In this document: piece by piece, positions 23,731 to 36,599 of the stretch
How the letters are laid out: every line of letters starts with the position of its first letter
Numbering within the stretch: position 1 is the stretch's first letter
Assembly (NCBI GenBank): GCA_026724425.1
Contig: JAIUCV010000002.1
Location: 5,337,001 to 5,401,000 of the forward strand
Length of the DNA stretch: 64,000 nucleotides
Direction: 5' to 3'
Source: Erythrophleum ivorense
Lineage: Eukaryota; Streptophyta; Magnoliopsida; Fabales; Fabaceae
The notes under the pieces: generated by a model
What the model saw: the letters and a program-made list of their open reading frames with translations, nothing else
What the model was told of the DNA's origin: nothing
Databases searched by the model: none
Program-made: the position numbers and the translations under genes

Positions 23731-26700
23731 ACACTTGAAAGAAATTGTTGGGATCCTCACTTTCAGAAGATCCTTGTCCCATAGCACAACAAACAAACAA
23801 ATGAGATAAGGTCAAGTTGTTGGAAGTCTCACCTTTCTCTCCCTACTCCTCTGCAATATGTTACATAGGATTTGAAAACAACACCTTGCAAGAGTTTGGA
23901 ATCACTTTTAATTAAAAAAATAATAATATAAAATTCATTATAAAATTAATTAAACGTGGAGTGGATTGAAACATTTTTACATTTCTTATGGGACTTAGTA
24001 TCGCAAACTCAATCTAGTTAAAAACAAATAATTAAAGCTAAGACTAAGGTTCTAAAAGAAATTATTATGTTATTTGTTCTCAAAGTAATTGAGATAATTA
24101 GAATGGAACAAATAATAAAGCTTTGAACTACACATTACACGTTTGATTTTATTATTTAACCAACTAAATAAGGGTTATAATAAATCAAATTTTGGTGTAC
24201 ACTTTTGTGCTGGGCTAGTCCAATTTATGCAGATCAAGAATGACTAAAGTACCCTTGAGAAAACTTGTGTGTAGCTTATCTCTTGGAGACTCAGCTCTCA
24301 TAACTTCTAATCTCTCTTATCTTTAAGGCTCTTTAAGATGTTCATTCTCTATAAATTATCCTTCTTCACCTATAAGAACTTGGATGTCAAAGTCCAGCTC
24401 ACATCCGCCGTTGTGTCCCTTCCACAACAAAGAATGCCGTCACCCTCCAAAAAGAGAGTTGAGGCAGCATTTTTTTTACTTTATTTTTTTTTTCTTGAAC
24501 GTTCTTTGCTGCACAGTATACATGTTATGCAGCAGATGATTTATTTTTGTCAGAATCCATGATGGACCCTTAGCTTTTTGATAACATTGACGTCATATTG
24601 TTTTGCAAGATTTATCCAACGTAATCGAGTCTGCACAGTTGAAAACTAATCAGACCAATTATCATTTATTAGGTTATATTTTAACTTAATTTATTCGCTT
24701 AGTACAACAAAGTTCTAGAAGGTAATCAATTTAAGCATGTAAGAATCCATAATAGACGGCTAAAAATTAAGAGTAATTAACTGTTTGAGTGTCGATTGGT
24801 TCTAAAATGATGGATCAACAACATTGAAGTTACTAAAAGGTAAAAAGAACAGTGTGAAAGCAAGTGCCAATTTGAGGCTTTTATGGCGGCTATAGCATCC
24901 TTTTTAATCCTTTTAGGAAATTTCTTTAGTTGTTTTCTAACTCACTAGAAATTGACGGCCAACAGAGTCGTGATCTTGCCGCCTCTCGCGGGACCCTTTT
25001 TTCATCATCTTCTCTTTGGATAAGACAAAAGCACCCACACGAAACACAACGTGTTCAATTCATTTAGACATGATATTATACGTCGCAGTTCAACAATATT
25101 GAAAATTAATAAAAGAATCTTCAACTTGAAAAAAGGTCAAGCCAACCCATTAACCTTTTCATCAGGGCAACTTTGGTGGGGTTTTTAGTGTTCGTGTACT
25201 TGATTACCCCAAGTCATTTTTATTATTCTTGTGCCTTGAATAATCCAAGTTTTGGTTTAATCATGCTATAATGAAGCGGTTTATTCGATTTTTTTCTTCT
25301 AAAAACTTAATATAGTTAAAAGATGTCCCCCACTAACTATAAAGTTTTTCTTAAAGAAAAAAAAAAACACTAGTAAAAAACACATCCTTTTTTCTTTTTT
25401 TGTATTAAACACATACTATTATATTGATAAGTTTGCCATAGCCTTTTTTTACCGACATATACCAAGGAGAAAGCCTTCCTATCTAATATTGGGGTCGTTG
25501 CTATAGGGAAGTTTACGTCTATGTGCATTGAATTCTTGCAAGGAACTAGCTGTAGAGTGGAGGGTACTCATGTCTGATGATGACCAAATCTTTCCTTTTA
25601 ATTTCAATCACTCCTTATATTGTGTTAATTAATTTCATATTTTCTACGTCAAACAATTTAGTTAAGGCTGCATTTTCCTTTTTTTTTTAATATGTTACAT
25701 TTTACTTCATTATATACATCATTACCCCATGAACCTAAGTCACTATCTCAATGGTCATCTTCATTATCCAAATAGTTATAGCCACACACACTATTATTAA
25801 TTATCAAAATAAATTAGAAAATAAGTTTAGATCATTATTCCATCTGATGCTATAATTTATGATTAGTTTAGGGGCCCAAAAAATAGATGATAATAATTAG
25901 AAAGTAAGAGAGTAGGGATATATTAAAACTCACGACATTTTAAAAAGGCAAAAGAGTTTCTCAATATCCAAAACAAATTTCTATGTAGTATAAATAGGAT
26001 AATTAACATCAAATGAACTATGAATTAGGGCATATTCTTTAAATGAAATAATGGATAACTCAACTTATCACAAACTATCTATTAATACATAAACTCAATC
26101 TATTTATATAATGTCAAATACAAAATATATAATTTATGTAATTAAATATATAAATTAGTCTAATAATTAATTAATAATTTAATATTTCAACACATTTTAC
26201 AGTTTTTCATTACTTCAATGGGAAGTTTAGGATTTCAAAAGTAATTAAAAAAAAAAGGCTGAGACAAAGTATGAATCGAAGATAAATAATAAAGAAAAGA
26301 ATTGAAAAAATTTAGCTCATATATGCTAATCTTTCGTAGAAAAATAATCAAATTAATTAAGTTGAGAGATCAACTGAGGTGATGAAGTGTTATGTAGGCC
26401 CAAAAAGATGACCAACCTTTTTCATGCATTAATTTGACAACCACATCCTTGTAATGTCAGCCGCTTAAAACACAGTTGTTAGGAATGTCTGACTCCCATA
26501 ATTCAATCCTCAACCACTAATCATATCATGCCAAGTAAGACAATTACATATGTCCTTCTTAAATAACGTAAAAGATAGTCTTATGATTATTTTAAGAAAT
26601 TAAATTTCACTTGGTAATTAAAAAAAAACGAAAATACGATGTTTAGAATTAGGAATATATTAATTGTTTTTTAAATAAATTTATTTAAGATAATTTTTTT

Positions 26701-27349
26701 GGGTAAAAGATAAATATTTTGTCAGCCCTTAGAACTATCCAATAACAAAATTCACTTGTCATGCTTTTGATTCAGTGTCTCCAAGATGTTCAAGAAATAC
26801 TGAAGCATTTGGATTCTCTCATTTTTTTAAAAAAATTCAGTATTATTGTCTTTTTTTTTTTTTAAAGATACAATCACACTCATTTTAAGATTTATCAATC
26901 GAGTAGATATCTCGCATATTATTTTTTCTTCTTTAAGATTAAGACAATTAATTAAAAAAAAAAAAGTTTGAGAGAATGATGTGGAATGCAAATTTAAAGT
27001 GGTCACGCCGGTTTTGATCCTGATTGGACACGTCATCGCAGGCTAAGGTAAGACAGTAATAAGTAGCAACCACCGAACACCGAAAGTGAAGCGGCAGAGG
27101 ATAGACCCACCACTTGCGAAGCGAATGAGCCGTATATTTTTTTTAATTTTTCCCCAGAAGAAAGAAATAAAATAAAATCCTAATAGGCGTTTTTGTTGGC
27201 AACTGAAAATGGCGCCCTATAGTTTGAGATTACATTTCTGATTGCGCCGGACATATATCCTCTTCTCTATTATACATTATGAAGTTAAAAATAAATAAAT
27301 AAATTTCACTTATATAATTTTTTTCCTTTTTAAAACTACATAATATATA

Positions 27350-27600
27350 ATGGGAAAATTTTAAATATTATTTTTAAATATTTATTATTAAATTATTTAA
27401 TTAAAATATAATAAGTATATAATTTTTTAATTAAAATATGACAAGAGTATGATTTTCATTAAAAAATTATATAATTTTTTAATTAAATTATATATTTATC
27501 TTTTTTAATTAAAAAGTTATACATTAATCATGTTTTAATTGAGATATCTAATAGTAAAAATATATAAAAATTATATTTAAGTTAGTCTTATACAATATTA
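27350..27600. repeat. AT-rich dispersed repeat, relatives near 22200 and 31350
   Basis: The stretch contains TTAATTAAAATATAATAAGTAT, TTTTTAATTAAAATATGA and a TTAATTAAATTATACATTT-like run. Similar ordered words occur at about 22205-22400 and, more diverged, at 31350-31560. It is probably one non-autonomous transposon family, but low complexity makes the match less certain. Confidence 0.4.
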
Positions 27601-28534
27601 GAGACAATCCCATCTTATTTATTAGTTATTACTGTTTCATACATAGAATTATTATATATAAAAATAAAAAAAATAAAGGTGTAAATGAAATAGATAAAAA
27701 ATAATTCCCATACTCTTATTTAAAAAAAAAATATGTATTATTAAATAACAATATAATAAATTTTGTAAAAAAAATATTACCTTTTTTTTTTTTTAAATCA
27801 TACAACCAAATAAACCGGAGTCTGGTGATCAGTGACTACAGGAAACTTCCTCGTACCCTCCCTGGGCGAGCGCTGTGTTTAAGTCAATGTTCAAAACTCG
27901 GACCGAAACGTTGGCTCGCGTCTTTTCACTAGGCGCCTACTACTACAATTGACCCATAATTCTCACATATTTATGACATTAATCGCTTTCTGAGTTTTAA
28001 CAATTCATATACCGAAATAAAATTTTAGAGTTTAAATTAAAATGTTGCACAATTTTAGCATTCTTAGATGGGCAGGATTGCTATGAGACTGCAATTTACT
28101 AGATTCATTCGATTTTTTCATCTCAAAACAAATATGCATTTTATAAGAGCTGAAATTTAATCTCAATCACTATTTAATATGATTAATTAGTGTAGAGTTT
28201 AAATTTAAAAGTGAATAAATAAATAGAATGGGCGAAAGGTCATTGTAAAGGGTGGACAGTGGGGTGGGACATGATGTTGGAGGAGCCATCAATCATAGAT
28301 CACGCGAGAATGTGATCCAACGTGGGTGGGTCTTCACCCTTGAGCCTACCTCTGTTGCACCGTTGCACCTGTGCCGACTATTTGAATCATAACATTAACA
28401 TCAAACAACGCGCCGACTCCACCCCATTCCATGACTTTCATGTTCCAACCCCAAGCCAACCCCTTCTGCGTAAGCAGTGACGAAACGGCCTCTTGTGGGC
28501 TATCCACATGCACGCACTTCACTTCCTTCCTCGC

Positions 28535-28880
28535 CACGTGTTCACCAGCCTCAGTACCTAAGCCCCTCAGCCCTTGCCCCTTCCCACCTCTCATCCACTA
28601 TTTATTTTTTTTTTAAAAAATTATTACTTAAATTTTAAGTTAAAAATATTTATATAAAAAATTTTAAATTTAACATTATTTTAAAAATCTAAAACACAAA
28701 AGTTTTAATTTAAAGTCTGAACAATAATTTTTTTTATATAGTTTGAAATTTGTAGTATAAATTCTTTTAATATAACTTTTTTAATTTAAAACTCTCAACT
28801 AAAAGTTTTTAAAAAAATTATCGACCACGTGTCTCGTCTCGTTCACTCCTCCCACGTGGCGTCTCATTTTTCTATAAATA
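28535..28880 (+). promoter_or_regulatory. NAC gene promoter: three G-boxes and a TATA box
   Basis: CACGTG occurs at 28535-28540, 28826-28831 and 28853-28858. The first and last are in a CCACGTG context, the last as CCACGTGGC, an ABRE-type G-box. TATAAATA lies at 28873-28880, 84 bases before the start codon. ATAF-type NAC genes are known to respond to ABA and stress, and G-boxes are bound by bZIP/bHLH factors. The sites are seen; their regulatory role is inferred. Confidence 0.7.
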
Positions 28881-28963
28881 CCCTTCTCTCCCTTTCGTTC
28901 TAGGTTTCAAGCGCCCCCATAGTTCTCCTCTTAAGTCTCGCAGGCAAAAATAGAGAGGTTAAA

Positions 28964-30502
28964 ATGGCAGCAGAGCTACAGTTACCACCAGGCTTCAGAT
29001 TCCATCCAACGGATGAGGAGCTCGTGATGCACTATCTCTGCCGTAAATGTGCATCGCAGCCTATTGCTGTTCCGATCATCGCTGAAATCGACCTTTACAA
29101 GTACGATCCATGGGACCTACCCGGTAATCTTCTTCATTAAACTTGTTTCCATCTGTAACGAAGATTAGCTGTGGAGTCTAATTCTTAAGTTCTTATTTCC
29201 TATGAATTTTTGCAGGCAAGGCTTTGTATGGAGAGAAGGAGTGGTACTTCTTCTCACCAAGGGACCGGAAATATCCCAACGGTTCAAGACCAAACCGGGC
29301 GGCGGGGAAAGGGTACTGGAAGGCAACCGGAGCCGATAAGCCCATTGGACACCCGAAACCGGTTGGGATCAAGAAAGCTTTGGTTTTTTACGCAGGGAAA
29401 GCGCCTAGAGGGGAGAAAACCAATTGGATTATGCACGAGTATCGTCTCGCCGATGTGGATCGCTCTGCTCGCAAAAAGAACACCTTGAGGGTATGTACTA
29501 TTTTACCACCCGGCTTTCGTTTTACCTTTAGGGGTAGAAAGGGCATTTCGTCGCATGAGATTTGTTAACCCGAGTGCGGGAGGCCCTGCCTTGAAATGAC
29601 TATTTTGGCCCCTAGAATCCTATCCTGTGACAGTTGGAATTGGAATTGAGACTTTTCACGGTCACGCATGCATCTTTGGCCGTATAGGCTGAGGTTTATG
29701 ATAAGTCTTGTAGGACCAATGACGATTGTTGAAAACGATATTAAATGGACGATCCAAATGAACCTTCTCTGGCTGAAAACTCCCTCACTTGCAAACTTGC
29801 GGTATCATATTGTTTGGGGCCCAAATATGACCACGCACATCACATGCATCCAATAAAAAAAGACCCTTCTGACGAGGATAAACAATAATTTGGTGGAATT
29901 TTTTAGCGCTTAGTTATTACTCTTCTATTTGTAGAAATTATTCCTTCTTATCCCTTTGACCTAGCTAGCTCAAATAGAAGGATTGGACTTCCCTTACCCC
30001 CCCCCCTCCCAAAAAAAAAAAGATTAACAACACAATAATTGATCCAACGGATCTGATTTTGCAGCTGGACGATTGGGTGCTTTGCCGAATATACAACAAG
30101 AAGGGCCTTGTTGAGAAACAACCGAGTGTTGGCAGCCGCAAAAGTGAATGGTCGGAAATCAAGCACGAGAAGCGGGAGGATGTGACTCACGGTGGTGAGC
30201 TTCCACCGCCGCCTCCGCTTTCGGCGACGACGGCTGTGACTGATTACGTGTATTTTGACACGCCGGATTCAGTCCCGAAGCTGCACACGGACTCGAGCTG
30301 CTCCGACCATGTAGTGTCGCCAGAGTTTGCAAGCGAGGTGCAGAGCGAACCTAAGTGGAATGACTGGAAAAAGAACCTTGAGTTTCCATATGATTACGTG
30401 GGTGCCACCATGAACAGTGGATTCGAGCCTCAATTAATCCAGAGCAGTAATCAGATGTCGCCGCTGCAGGACATTTTCATGTACTTGCAGAAGCCCTTCT
30501 GA
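28964..30502 (+). CDS. NAC transcription factor, ATAF subgroup (NAC032/ATAF1-like)
   Basis: Nuclear DNA-binding factor for stress and senescence genes. Exons 28964-29123, 29216-29490 and 30065-30502 give 873 nt and 290 residues, the usual three-exon NAC layout. The NAC domain fills about residues 7-160. Its order is LPPGFRFHPTDEELVMHYL, then DLYKYDPWDLPG, then EWYFFSPRDRKYPNGSRPNR, then GYWKATGADKPI, then GIKKALVFYAGKAPRG, then NWIMHEYRL, then LDDWVLCRIYNK. The VMHYLCRKCASQPIAVPII stretch is typical of the ATAF1/ATAF2/NAC032/NAC102 group. The C-terminal half is variable, with a Pro run (PPPPP) and acidic patches, and ends LQDIFMYLQKPF, a likely activation region. Intron 2 contains a C-run followed by an A-run near 29996-30020. 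The neighbouring PBC and RFC genes make NAC032 the likeliest orthologue. Confidence 0.95.
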
Positions 30503-32680
30503 GCGGTAATGAACTGATCATAGATTAATTCAATAGTGAGACAAATTCGCTGGGGCTGCGTCGCACGGCAGCACGAGACTGAAGGTCCATGAGTGTGTCT
30601 GTGCGGTCGCGTAGGTGATTATTTGGCTAAGACTAGGAAACAAAAAATATGGGGAAGAAGTTAGAAGATCATTTGTATCTGGGAAGTTGGTTGTAGCATT
30701 GTGCACCGATTGTTTTTGTACGTACGTTGAAGTCCAAGGGTGCGGATTGGACTTATCTCTAGCTAGGGTTAAAGGGTTAAGCATATGTACAGTTTGTTTA
30801 TACGCACATGCCGCTATGGGATGGAGGGTCGATTGGGACCTTCTAATATTTATAGTTGATGTTCCATATAACCATTTAATGAAAGCAATTACCTTATCTT
30901 AATATTAAAAAACAGTCTTTAAGTATTATTATACGTACCTTGTAGTTGATGTTTCATATTGTTAACTCAGCCCTTAATTTGTTAATTTTATTTTTGTGGA
31001 TCCCATGATGTGTAAACAAACTTTTTAAATCTATATAAGTATATTTTGCCTTTTTTTAAAAAAATATTCCAGTAACAATTATATATGTCTTCCTTTTATT
31101 TTATTTCTATTACTTTGATGCACCGGGAATTAAATGAGAGGGTCAATTAACGTGAGATTCGTTATAAATGAGGTATTTAATATTTTTTTAAGAATATTAT
31201 TGTCTTATTATGTATCTAGCTAGTTCTATAACTACACAACGTGGGCGGCCGTTCAGTGAACCCGCTGCTAGTTATATCCGTATCTTTAATATTGTTGGTC
31301 TTGTCTTTGATTAATTAAAATGATTAGACTTATATATATATATATATATATACTTTTTTATATATTTATTATTAGATTCTACAATTAAATTATAATGTAT
31401 AAATCAATTTTTAAAAGATTCAAATCATATAATATTGAGTTATAAAAATTTTTATATTTATTTTAGAAAAATTTTCATTTGTTATATTATCATTAAAATA
31501 TTATACATTTGTTATATTTTAATTAAAAAATTTGATGGAAATGATTTTTCTTACATATAAATTTTTCCCTGATTAAAATGAAAGATTGATGAAAATTTGA
31601 ATTTTAAGACATTTTAACCAATATACTACCTAACTCGAATAAAATGGTAAAAGCACTAAGAAATTAACTGACCAATCCATACATTAAACAACTAAAAGAT
31701 AAGTAATCAAATTAAACAGACTACCTATTTACATTTTTTTTTAATAAAAGCATAAAACGTTGACCCCAATTTCTCTATCTGTCTTTTTTTAAAAACAAAA
31801 AAAACAAAAATGTAGGACAATGTACTGCATAAATCGACATGCATTTGAATTAGTTCGCGCATAAATGTGATTTATCATGTGGATTTGATATTCTATTTTA
31901 TATATGATTTATCGATCAATTTTAATTTAAACACTTATATATAATTAATCAGGTTATAAATGTCCCGAACTAATAAAGAGTGAGGATGGCTGCTATGAAG
32001 CCACATGGAGCAAGGTAGATACTCCTGTGGATTCAGAAAAACCGAGACATGTGAACACATCATCCCTTTAGCAAATATTCTTGCAATTTTGAAGCAAACG
32101 ATCATACAAACTTCGTCGCATGATTTTCTCGCCATAATCTCAGAGAATTTGGACGCTTTTTTTTTTCCTACCACCCAAACATGACGCTAATACTTGGATC
32201 CTCTCTCTCTCTCTCTCTCTCTCTTTATTTCCCATCAATTTTAAAGTGAGATAAATACAAAATATGTGGAGTCCTTCATTCAAATAAGTCTCATAGATTC
32301 AAAAGATAAATCACATATATTCAAATGAGATTCAATACTCGAGTGATTTCCATACAACTATTATATATATTAACTTTGCTAGAAGTTACACTATCGAGAA
32401 GTTATAAACAATATACAAACATTGCAACTCTTCTCACATATATGTACAGTTCATAAGCTATAAATAGTATGACTTATCTATTGGATTATATGTTTTTTTT
32501 CTTTTTCCTCCTTTATAGTTTGAATTTAAATTTTATTTTGGGAACAGGATCGCCCATGCTGCCGGAATGGAAGGCCTAGTTATGTGATTATTTCTCTCCA
32601 AAATGATCTTCCAAAAAAAAGAAATAGAGGAGATCCAAACTCTTATTTTCACTATCTTAATTTATTCGTCTTTTCTAATA
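30503..32680. other. NAC 3' flank and intergenic DNA
   Basis: About 350 bases of moderate GC directly after the stop are the likely 3' UTR. From 30900 on the DNA is AT-rich, with an (AT)n run at 31330-31351 and a (CT)n run at 32200-32224. No gene was recognised; the open frame at 31935-32174 on the minus strand has no recognisable domain. Confidence 0.45.
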
Positions 32681-32681
32681 T

Positions 32682-32945
32682 ACTTCATCCAGTCTCATAT
32701 ATAAGAGGTTTTTTTAATATTTAATTTAGTCTTATATATAAAAAATAAACTATCATATTAATTACAATATTCTAATTATACCATTTATTAAATAAGTCAT
32801 TCAAATTATAAATAGTGATGGTCATTAATTTCAAAAAAAAAGTGCACATATTAAATAGGGATATTTTTAAAAAATAATTTTTATTTGAGATAAAATTAAA
32901 AAAATTAATTATTTTTAACTAACTTTCTTAAATTCATGTAATCAA
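32682..32945. mobile_element. Truncated Stowaway-like MITE, same family as 54071-54356
   Basis: Starts TACTTCATCCAGTCTCATATATAAGAG and runs parallel to the element at 54071 through a shared interior, for example AGTGCACATATTAAATA and TTAACTAACTTTCTTAA. The right terminal inverted repeat seen in the other copy is missing here. The match fades where the long-TIR element begins. Confidence 0.75.
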
Positions 32946-32951
32946 TAACAT

Positions 32952-34647
32952 GAATTCTTTCAACCCTCAATGAGACCCATTCATGTGCACCTTATATTGA
33001 TTGGGTAATCAGTTGTTAAAATTGAAAAAATATCCCAACAAATTTATGCATAAAAATAATATTTATATTTTAACCCCTAATATTTTTAAGTTTTATTTAT
33101 TAATCCAAATCCTTTAGTCTGTAAAATTCACAACTTACTCCCTCTACTTTATTTATTTTTCAAAATTTCCATCAAGCCCAAATCCTGTTGCCCAAACCCT
33201 AACTGTAAATTTTTCTTTGTAATAGGCAAACTTAGGGCATATTTGGTGTCTAAGTTGAAAATAAAAAATTTGATTAATATATATTATATTTTTATAATCA
33301 TTACTCAACAACATATTTTTTTTGAATTATTTATTTAAAATAGAGACACAAATTATTTTTTCATTTACATAATTATTATTTTATTTTATTTTTATTCATA
33401 ATTTTTGGTATATGTACCGTTAATCTAAAATAATTTTTATATATATAAAAATATCACGTCATTTATACATTCAACGATTAAGATTTAATTTGCATACAAA
33501 TTCTATTTATACAAATTAAATTCTACCTATTGATTGATTAGACTTGGTGAATGGTGCACCAAGTCCACTTACACAAATTTCGTGAATCTAAAATCTATTT
33601 CTGGTTACAATCCAGATGTGAAGAACCCAAGCCGTTGCAAATGGAAACCCCCACTGAAGAACCAATACCCCGCCTTCACTCTCCTCCCTTCTCCCTCTCT
33701 CTCTCTAAAATCTTCATGGACACCTAAACACACAAGTCATAACCTCAAACTCTATCTCCATCGAGCGGTGGAAGAAGACCCGTACTCTGAAGGTAAATTG
33801 CACAAATCAAACACGTCGATGCTGATCGTTAAGCAGGAACAATCACATTATAATCTGATAGACTTGAAACTTGCGACGTCAGCAACAGTGGGATTACGCT
33901 ATTGTTGGAGACCAGAGGCTGTAGTTGGGATTTCCTTGGTTGCTTGTTTGAGCTTTGACTAACGTAACCCCGGGACCCAAACCCACTGCGCTTCTCATAG
34001 CCATTTGCTATGAATTTTACAAATTCCTTGTCATAGTTTAGCTGAATATATACCAACCTAAATGAAGTTTTTGGTTCATGGAAACCATCAATTAATTCAT
34101 AGAGAGAAGGAATTAATACCTTAAGGACAAATCCTCTAATAATTTTCTCCTCTCATTCACGTCTTGGGAACAATGTCCTGTTTTTTCATCAACGAGTGCT
34201 ACCTCCTATGGCTATGGCACAAGGTCTTCTTGAGTATGTTCGATAAATTCCAAAACGAATCGAATTAGCTTAAATAATCGGGTGTAAACAAGGAACTTTA
34301 ATTATTAATTCTTATGATTCTTAGCCACTGGAAAGACAGAATCCAAAACACAAGGATTCCAATAAATTCTCAGATCTGGAGTTGGATCGTGTGAGTTGAA
34401 ATCCTTTTATGAATTTGGGGGTTTGGGGAAAGGATTGGGAGATCATCGAGAAAGTAAATAAAGAGAGTAGATAGTGAATTTTACAAATTCAGAGATTTGG
34501 ATTAATAAATAAAAGCTATAAAATATTAGGGGTTAAAATATAAATCTCATTTTTTATTTCCAAATTTGTTAGGTTATTTTTTAATTTTAACAATTTATTA
34601 CCCAATCAACATAATGTGCCCTTGCAACCCCTTGCATGAAAGAATTC
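32952..34647. mobile_element. Non-autonomous DNA transposon with long terminal inverted repeats
   Basis: The left arm (32952 to about 33215) and the complement of the right arm (about 34380-34647) align over some 250 bases. Both begin GAATTCTTTCA and share TTGATTGGGTAAT, TATTTTAACCCCTAATATTTT, TTTATTTATTAATCCAAATC, GTAAAATTCAC and a CCCAAACCC-type stretch. The core of about 1.2 kb holds one 142-codon open frame (33534-33962) without a recognised domain and no transposase. Long TIRs suggest a Mutator-like element. A target duplication could not be confirmed. Confidence 0.75.
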
Positions 34648-34848
34648 GCCTTAATAATATTCAATTCTATAATATATTGACCAACATGCAATCAGATATA
34701 AGCACTGTTTTATTGTAGAACGAGTCAAAATTTAACAGGGGTCAGACCACATTATTATTTAATAACAGCCCTTGCAGGCCAGTTCGCCTAGGATTACATT
34801 GAAGTACCATAGAAATGTATCTTGATTTAAATCTTTTAATTAACTCCT

Positions 34849-35124
34849 CCGGTCTAAAATAAAAGTTACCTAAAAAAATTTTTTTGATTCAAAATATAAG
34901 TTATCTAGCAATAATTATTATTATTATTATTATTTCATAATATCTTACATTTAATAACAATAATTGCATTAAAAACTTTTATTTAATGACAACAGTTGTG
35001 TTGATAGTAGAAGTAAAACTAAAAAGACATAATAATATTTAAAAAGTTTTAGAATGTAACTAATTTTTTTAAAAAAATATAAATTTATTGAAAGTAACTT
35101 ATATTGTAGATGGGATGGAGTATA
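34849..35124. mobile_element. TA-flanked Stowaway/mariner-like MITE
   Basis: The left end ACTCCTCCGGTCTAAAATAAAAGTTACCT and the right end, complement ACTCCATCCCATCTACAATATAAGTTACTT, are imperfect terminal inverted repeats of about 28 bases. Both ends abut TA, as expected for Tc1/mariner target duplication. An (ATT)n run sits inside. No coding capacity. Confidence 0.75.
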
Positions 35125-36590
35125 ACAATCCACTATTTGCTAGCTGTCTTTAATCTCCAATGGGATTTCAAACGTTTGTGAGTGTAAAAGAACTGTATGC
35201 TTTGATTGATTTCTGCGTGAAGTTATGGAAGTTAGTTTATTTATTACAAAAATTGAAGAGGGAAGAGTATTCAATCATTTTTTTGAAAAAATAATAATTG
35301 AAGTTTAGAAGTCCTCCATAAAATTATATTCACTGACCTGTAGCTTATATAAAAAAATTCAGAAATTTAAACAAAAAGTTATCTACGTTCTTCTCATCAA
35401 TACCGCAATGAATTCACAAAATAAAGTTCTTCATAATTCTTTTTGAAATAAATTCTTTTGAATATAGACATTTTTTTTATAAGTTGTGATTGCCTGAGTT
35501 GTTAACTGCATTAAATTATTATAGTATGCTAGTGCTTTGTCAAATTTTTAAATTTATTTAAATAATTTTTTACATATAAAATTAAATTGTGAATAATTTT
35601 TTTATATTTAAAAAAAAGCAAGAATTCACTTTTTTTTATTCTCCTTCATGTATTTTAATTTTTATATTATAATTCATTTTTTTATTTTATTTGTGCACTA
35701 ATATATGACTTTGAAACCAACATAATAAAAAGTTCCAAAATTATATATACTAGTACAAATAGCTTTAATGTAAAAAAGTGCATGGGATAACTAAAATAAA
35801 AAAAATTATATTCAATATTTTTTGGTAACAAAAATATTATAATTACATTTAAGTTTGTAATATAGCTATCCTCAAAAAATTCTTTTTAAAATATCCCAGT
35901 TAAAATTAAAAATAAAAAGTTTAAGTGACTACTTCAAGTAACAACCAAAATTGTGAACTGAATGCCTTGCACATATTTAAAGAAGTCCAAGACTTGTATA
36001 TTAGATTTGAATTGTTCAGATTAAATTTAAACGGTTTAGATTTTTTTTAATTTTTTTAAAATTTTGATATTTTTTATTTTTTAAAAATACAAAATACAAA
36101 ATGAGAATCATTTCTTAACTGCAAATTTTAAAAACAAATGATGATTTGAACAAAAAAATTAAAAACAAAAACATATAAAATCTGATTGTCCAAATTACAT
36201 TTTAAGACAGAGCTGTACATTTTTAAGATATGCAAAGGATCCGGATTCCAAAATTGTGCAAACCCTATGTGTATCTAAAAGTTAGTATCTGCTTTATAAA
36301 TATATATTTATTTGCTTTATACAAATACAAAATACATTTTAACCATTAAATATATATATATATACACTCAATGCACTTTAAAAATATTTATAACTATGGA
36401 TATGAGGGAATCAACTGTGTCTTTTTTTTTAGTACAGACGCACATCAAAATGCCTATAGAACTTTCTATCAAAAAAAAAAATGCCTATAGAACTTACAAG
36501 AAGCAGCATACAGATAAACCAAAACTACCTATTAAAAGACAACGTTCAAAACATTAACCAACACCTTCCCTACACCCTTTTGTGTTAGCA
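35125..36590. other. Intergenic, no gene seen
   Basis: AT-rich sequence without recognised genes. A short direct repeat, ATGCCTATAGAACTT, occurs at about 36451 and 36481 around an A-run; it may be a local duplication. The open frame at 36312-36557 is low complexity. Confidence 0.4.
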
Positions 36591-36599
36591 AACAGTAAC

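Larger units (their letters stand above)
21881..28500. other. Intergenic, repeat-rich, no gene recognised
   Basis: Very AT-rich. It contains an AAT microsatellite at 21986-22016, an AT-rich dispersed repeat around 22200-22400 with relatives near 27350-27600 and 31350-31560, and a TIR element at 23235-23730. Short open frames such as those around 22470-22988 and 24338-24562 show no recognised domain and have the base composition of the surroundings. The last few hundred bases rise in GC and belong to the NAC promoter. Confidence 0.45.

Noticed and set aside
28346..28616. Short open frames on both strands before the NAC gene
   Set aside because: They fall in the GC-richer promoter region, have no domain and overlap each other.
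33534..33962. 142-codon open frame on the plus strand
   Set aside because: It lies inside the core of the long-TIR element, shows no recognised domain and has no homologue I can name. Kept only as part of the mobile element.
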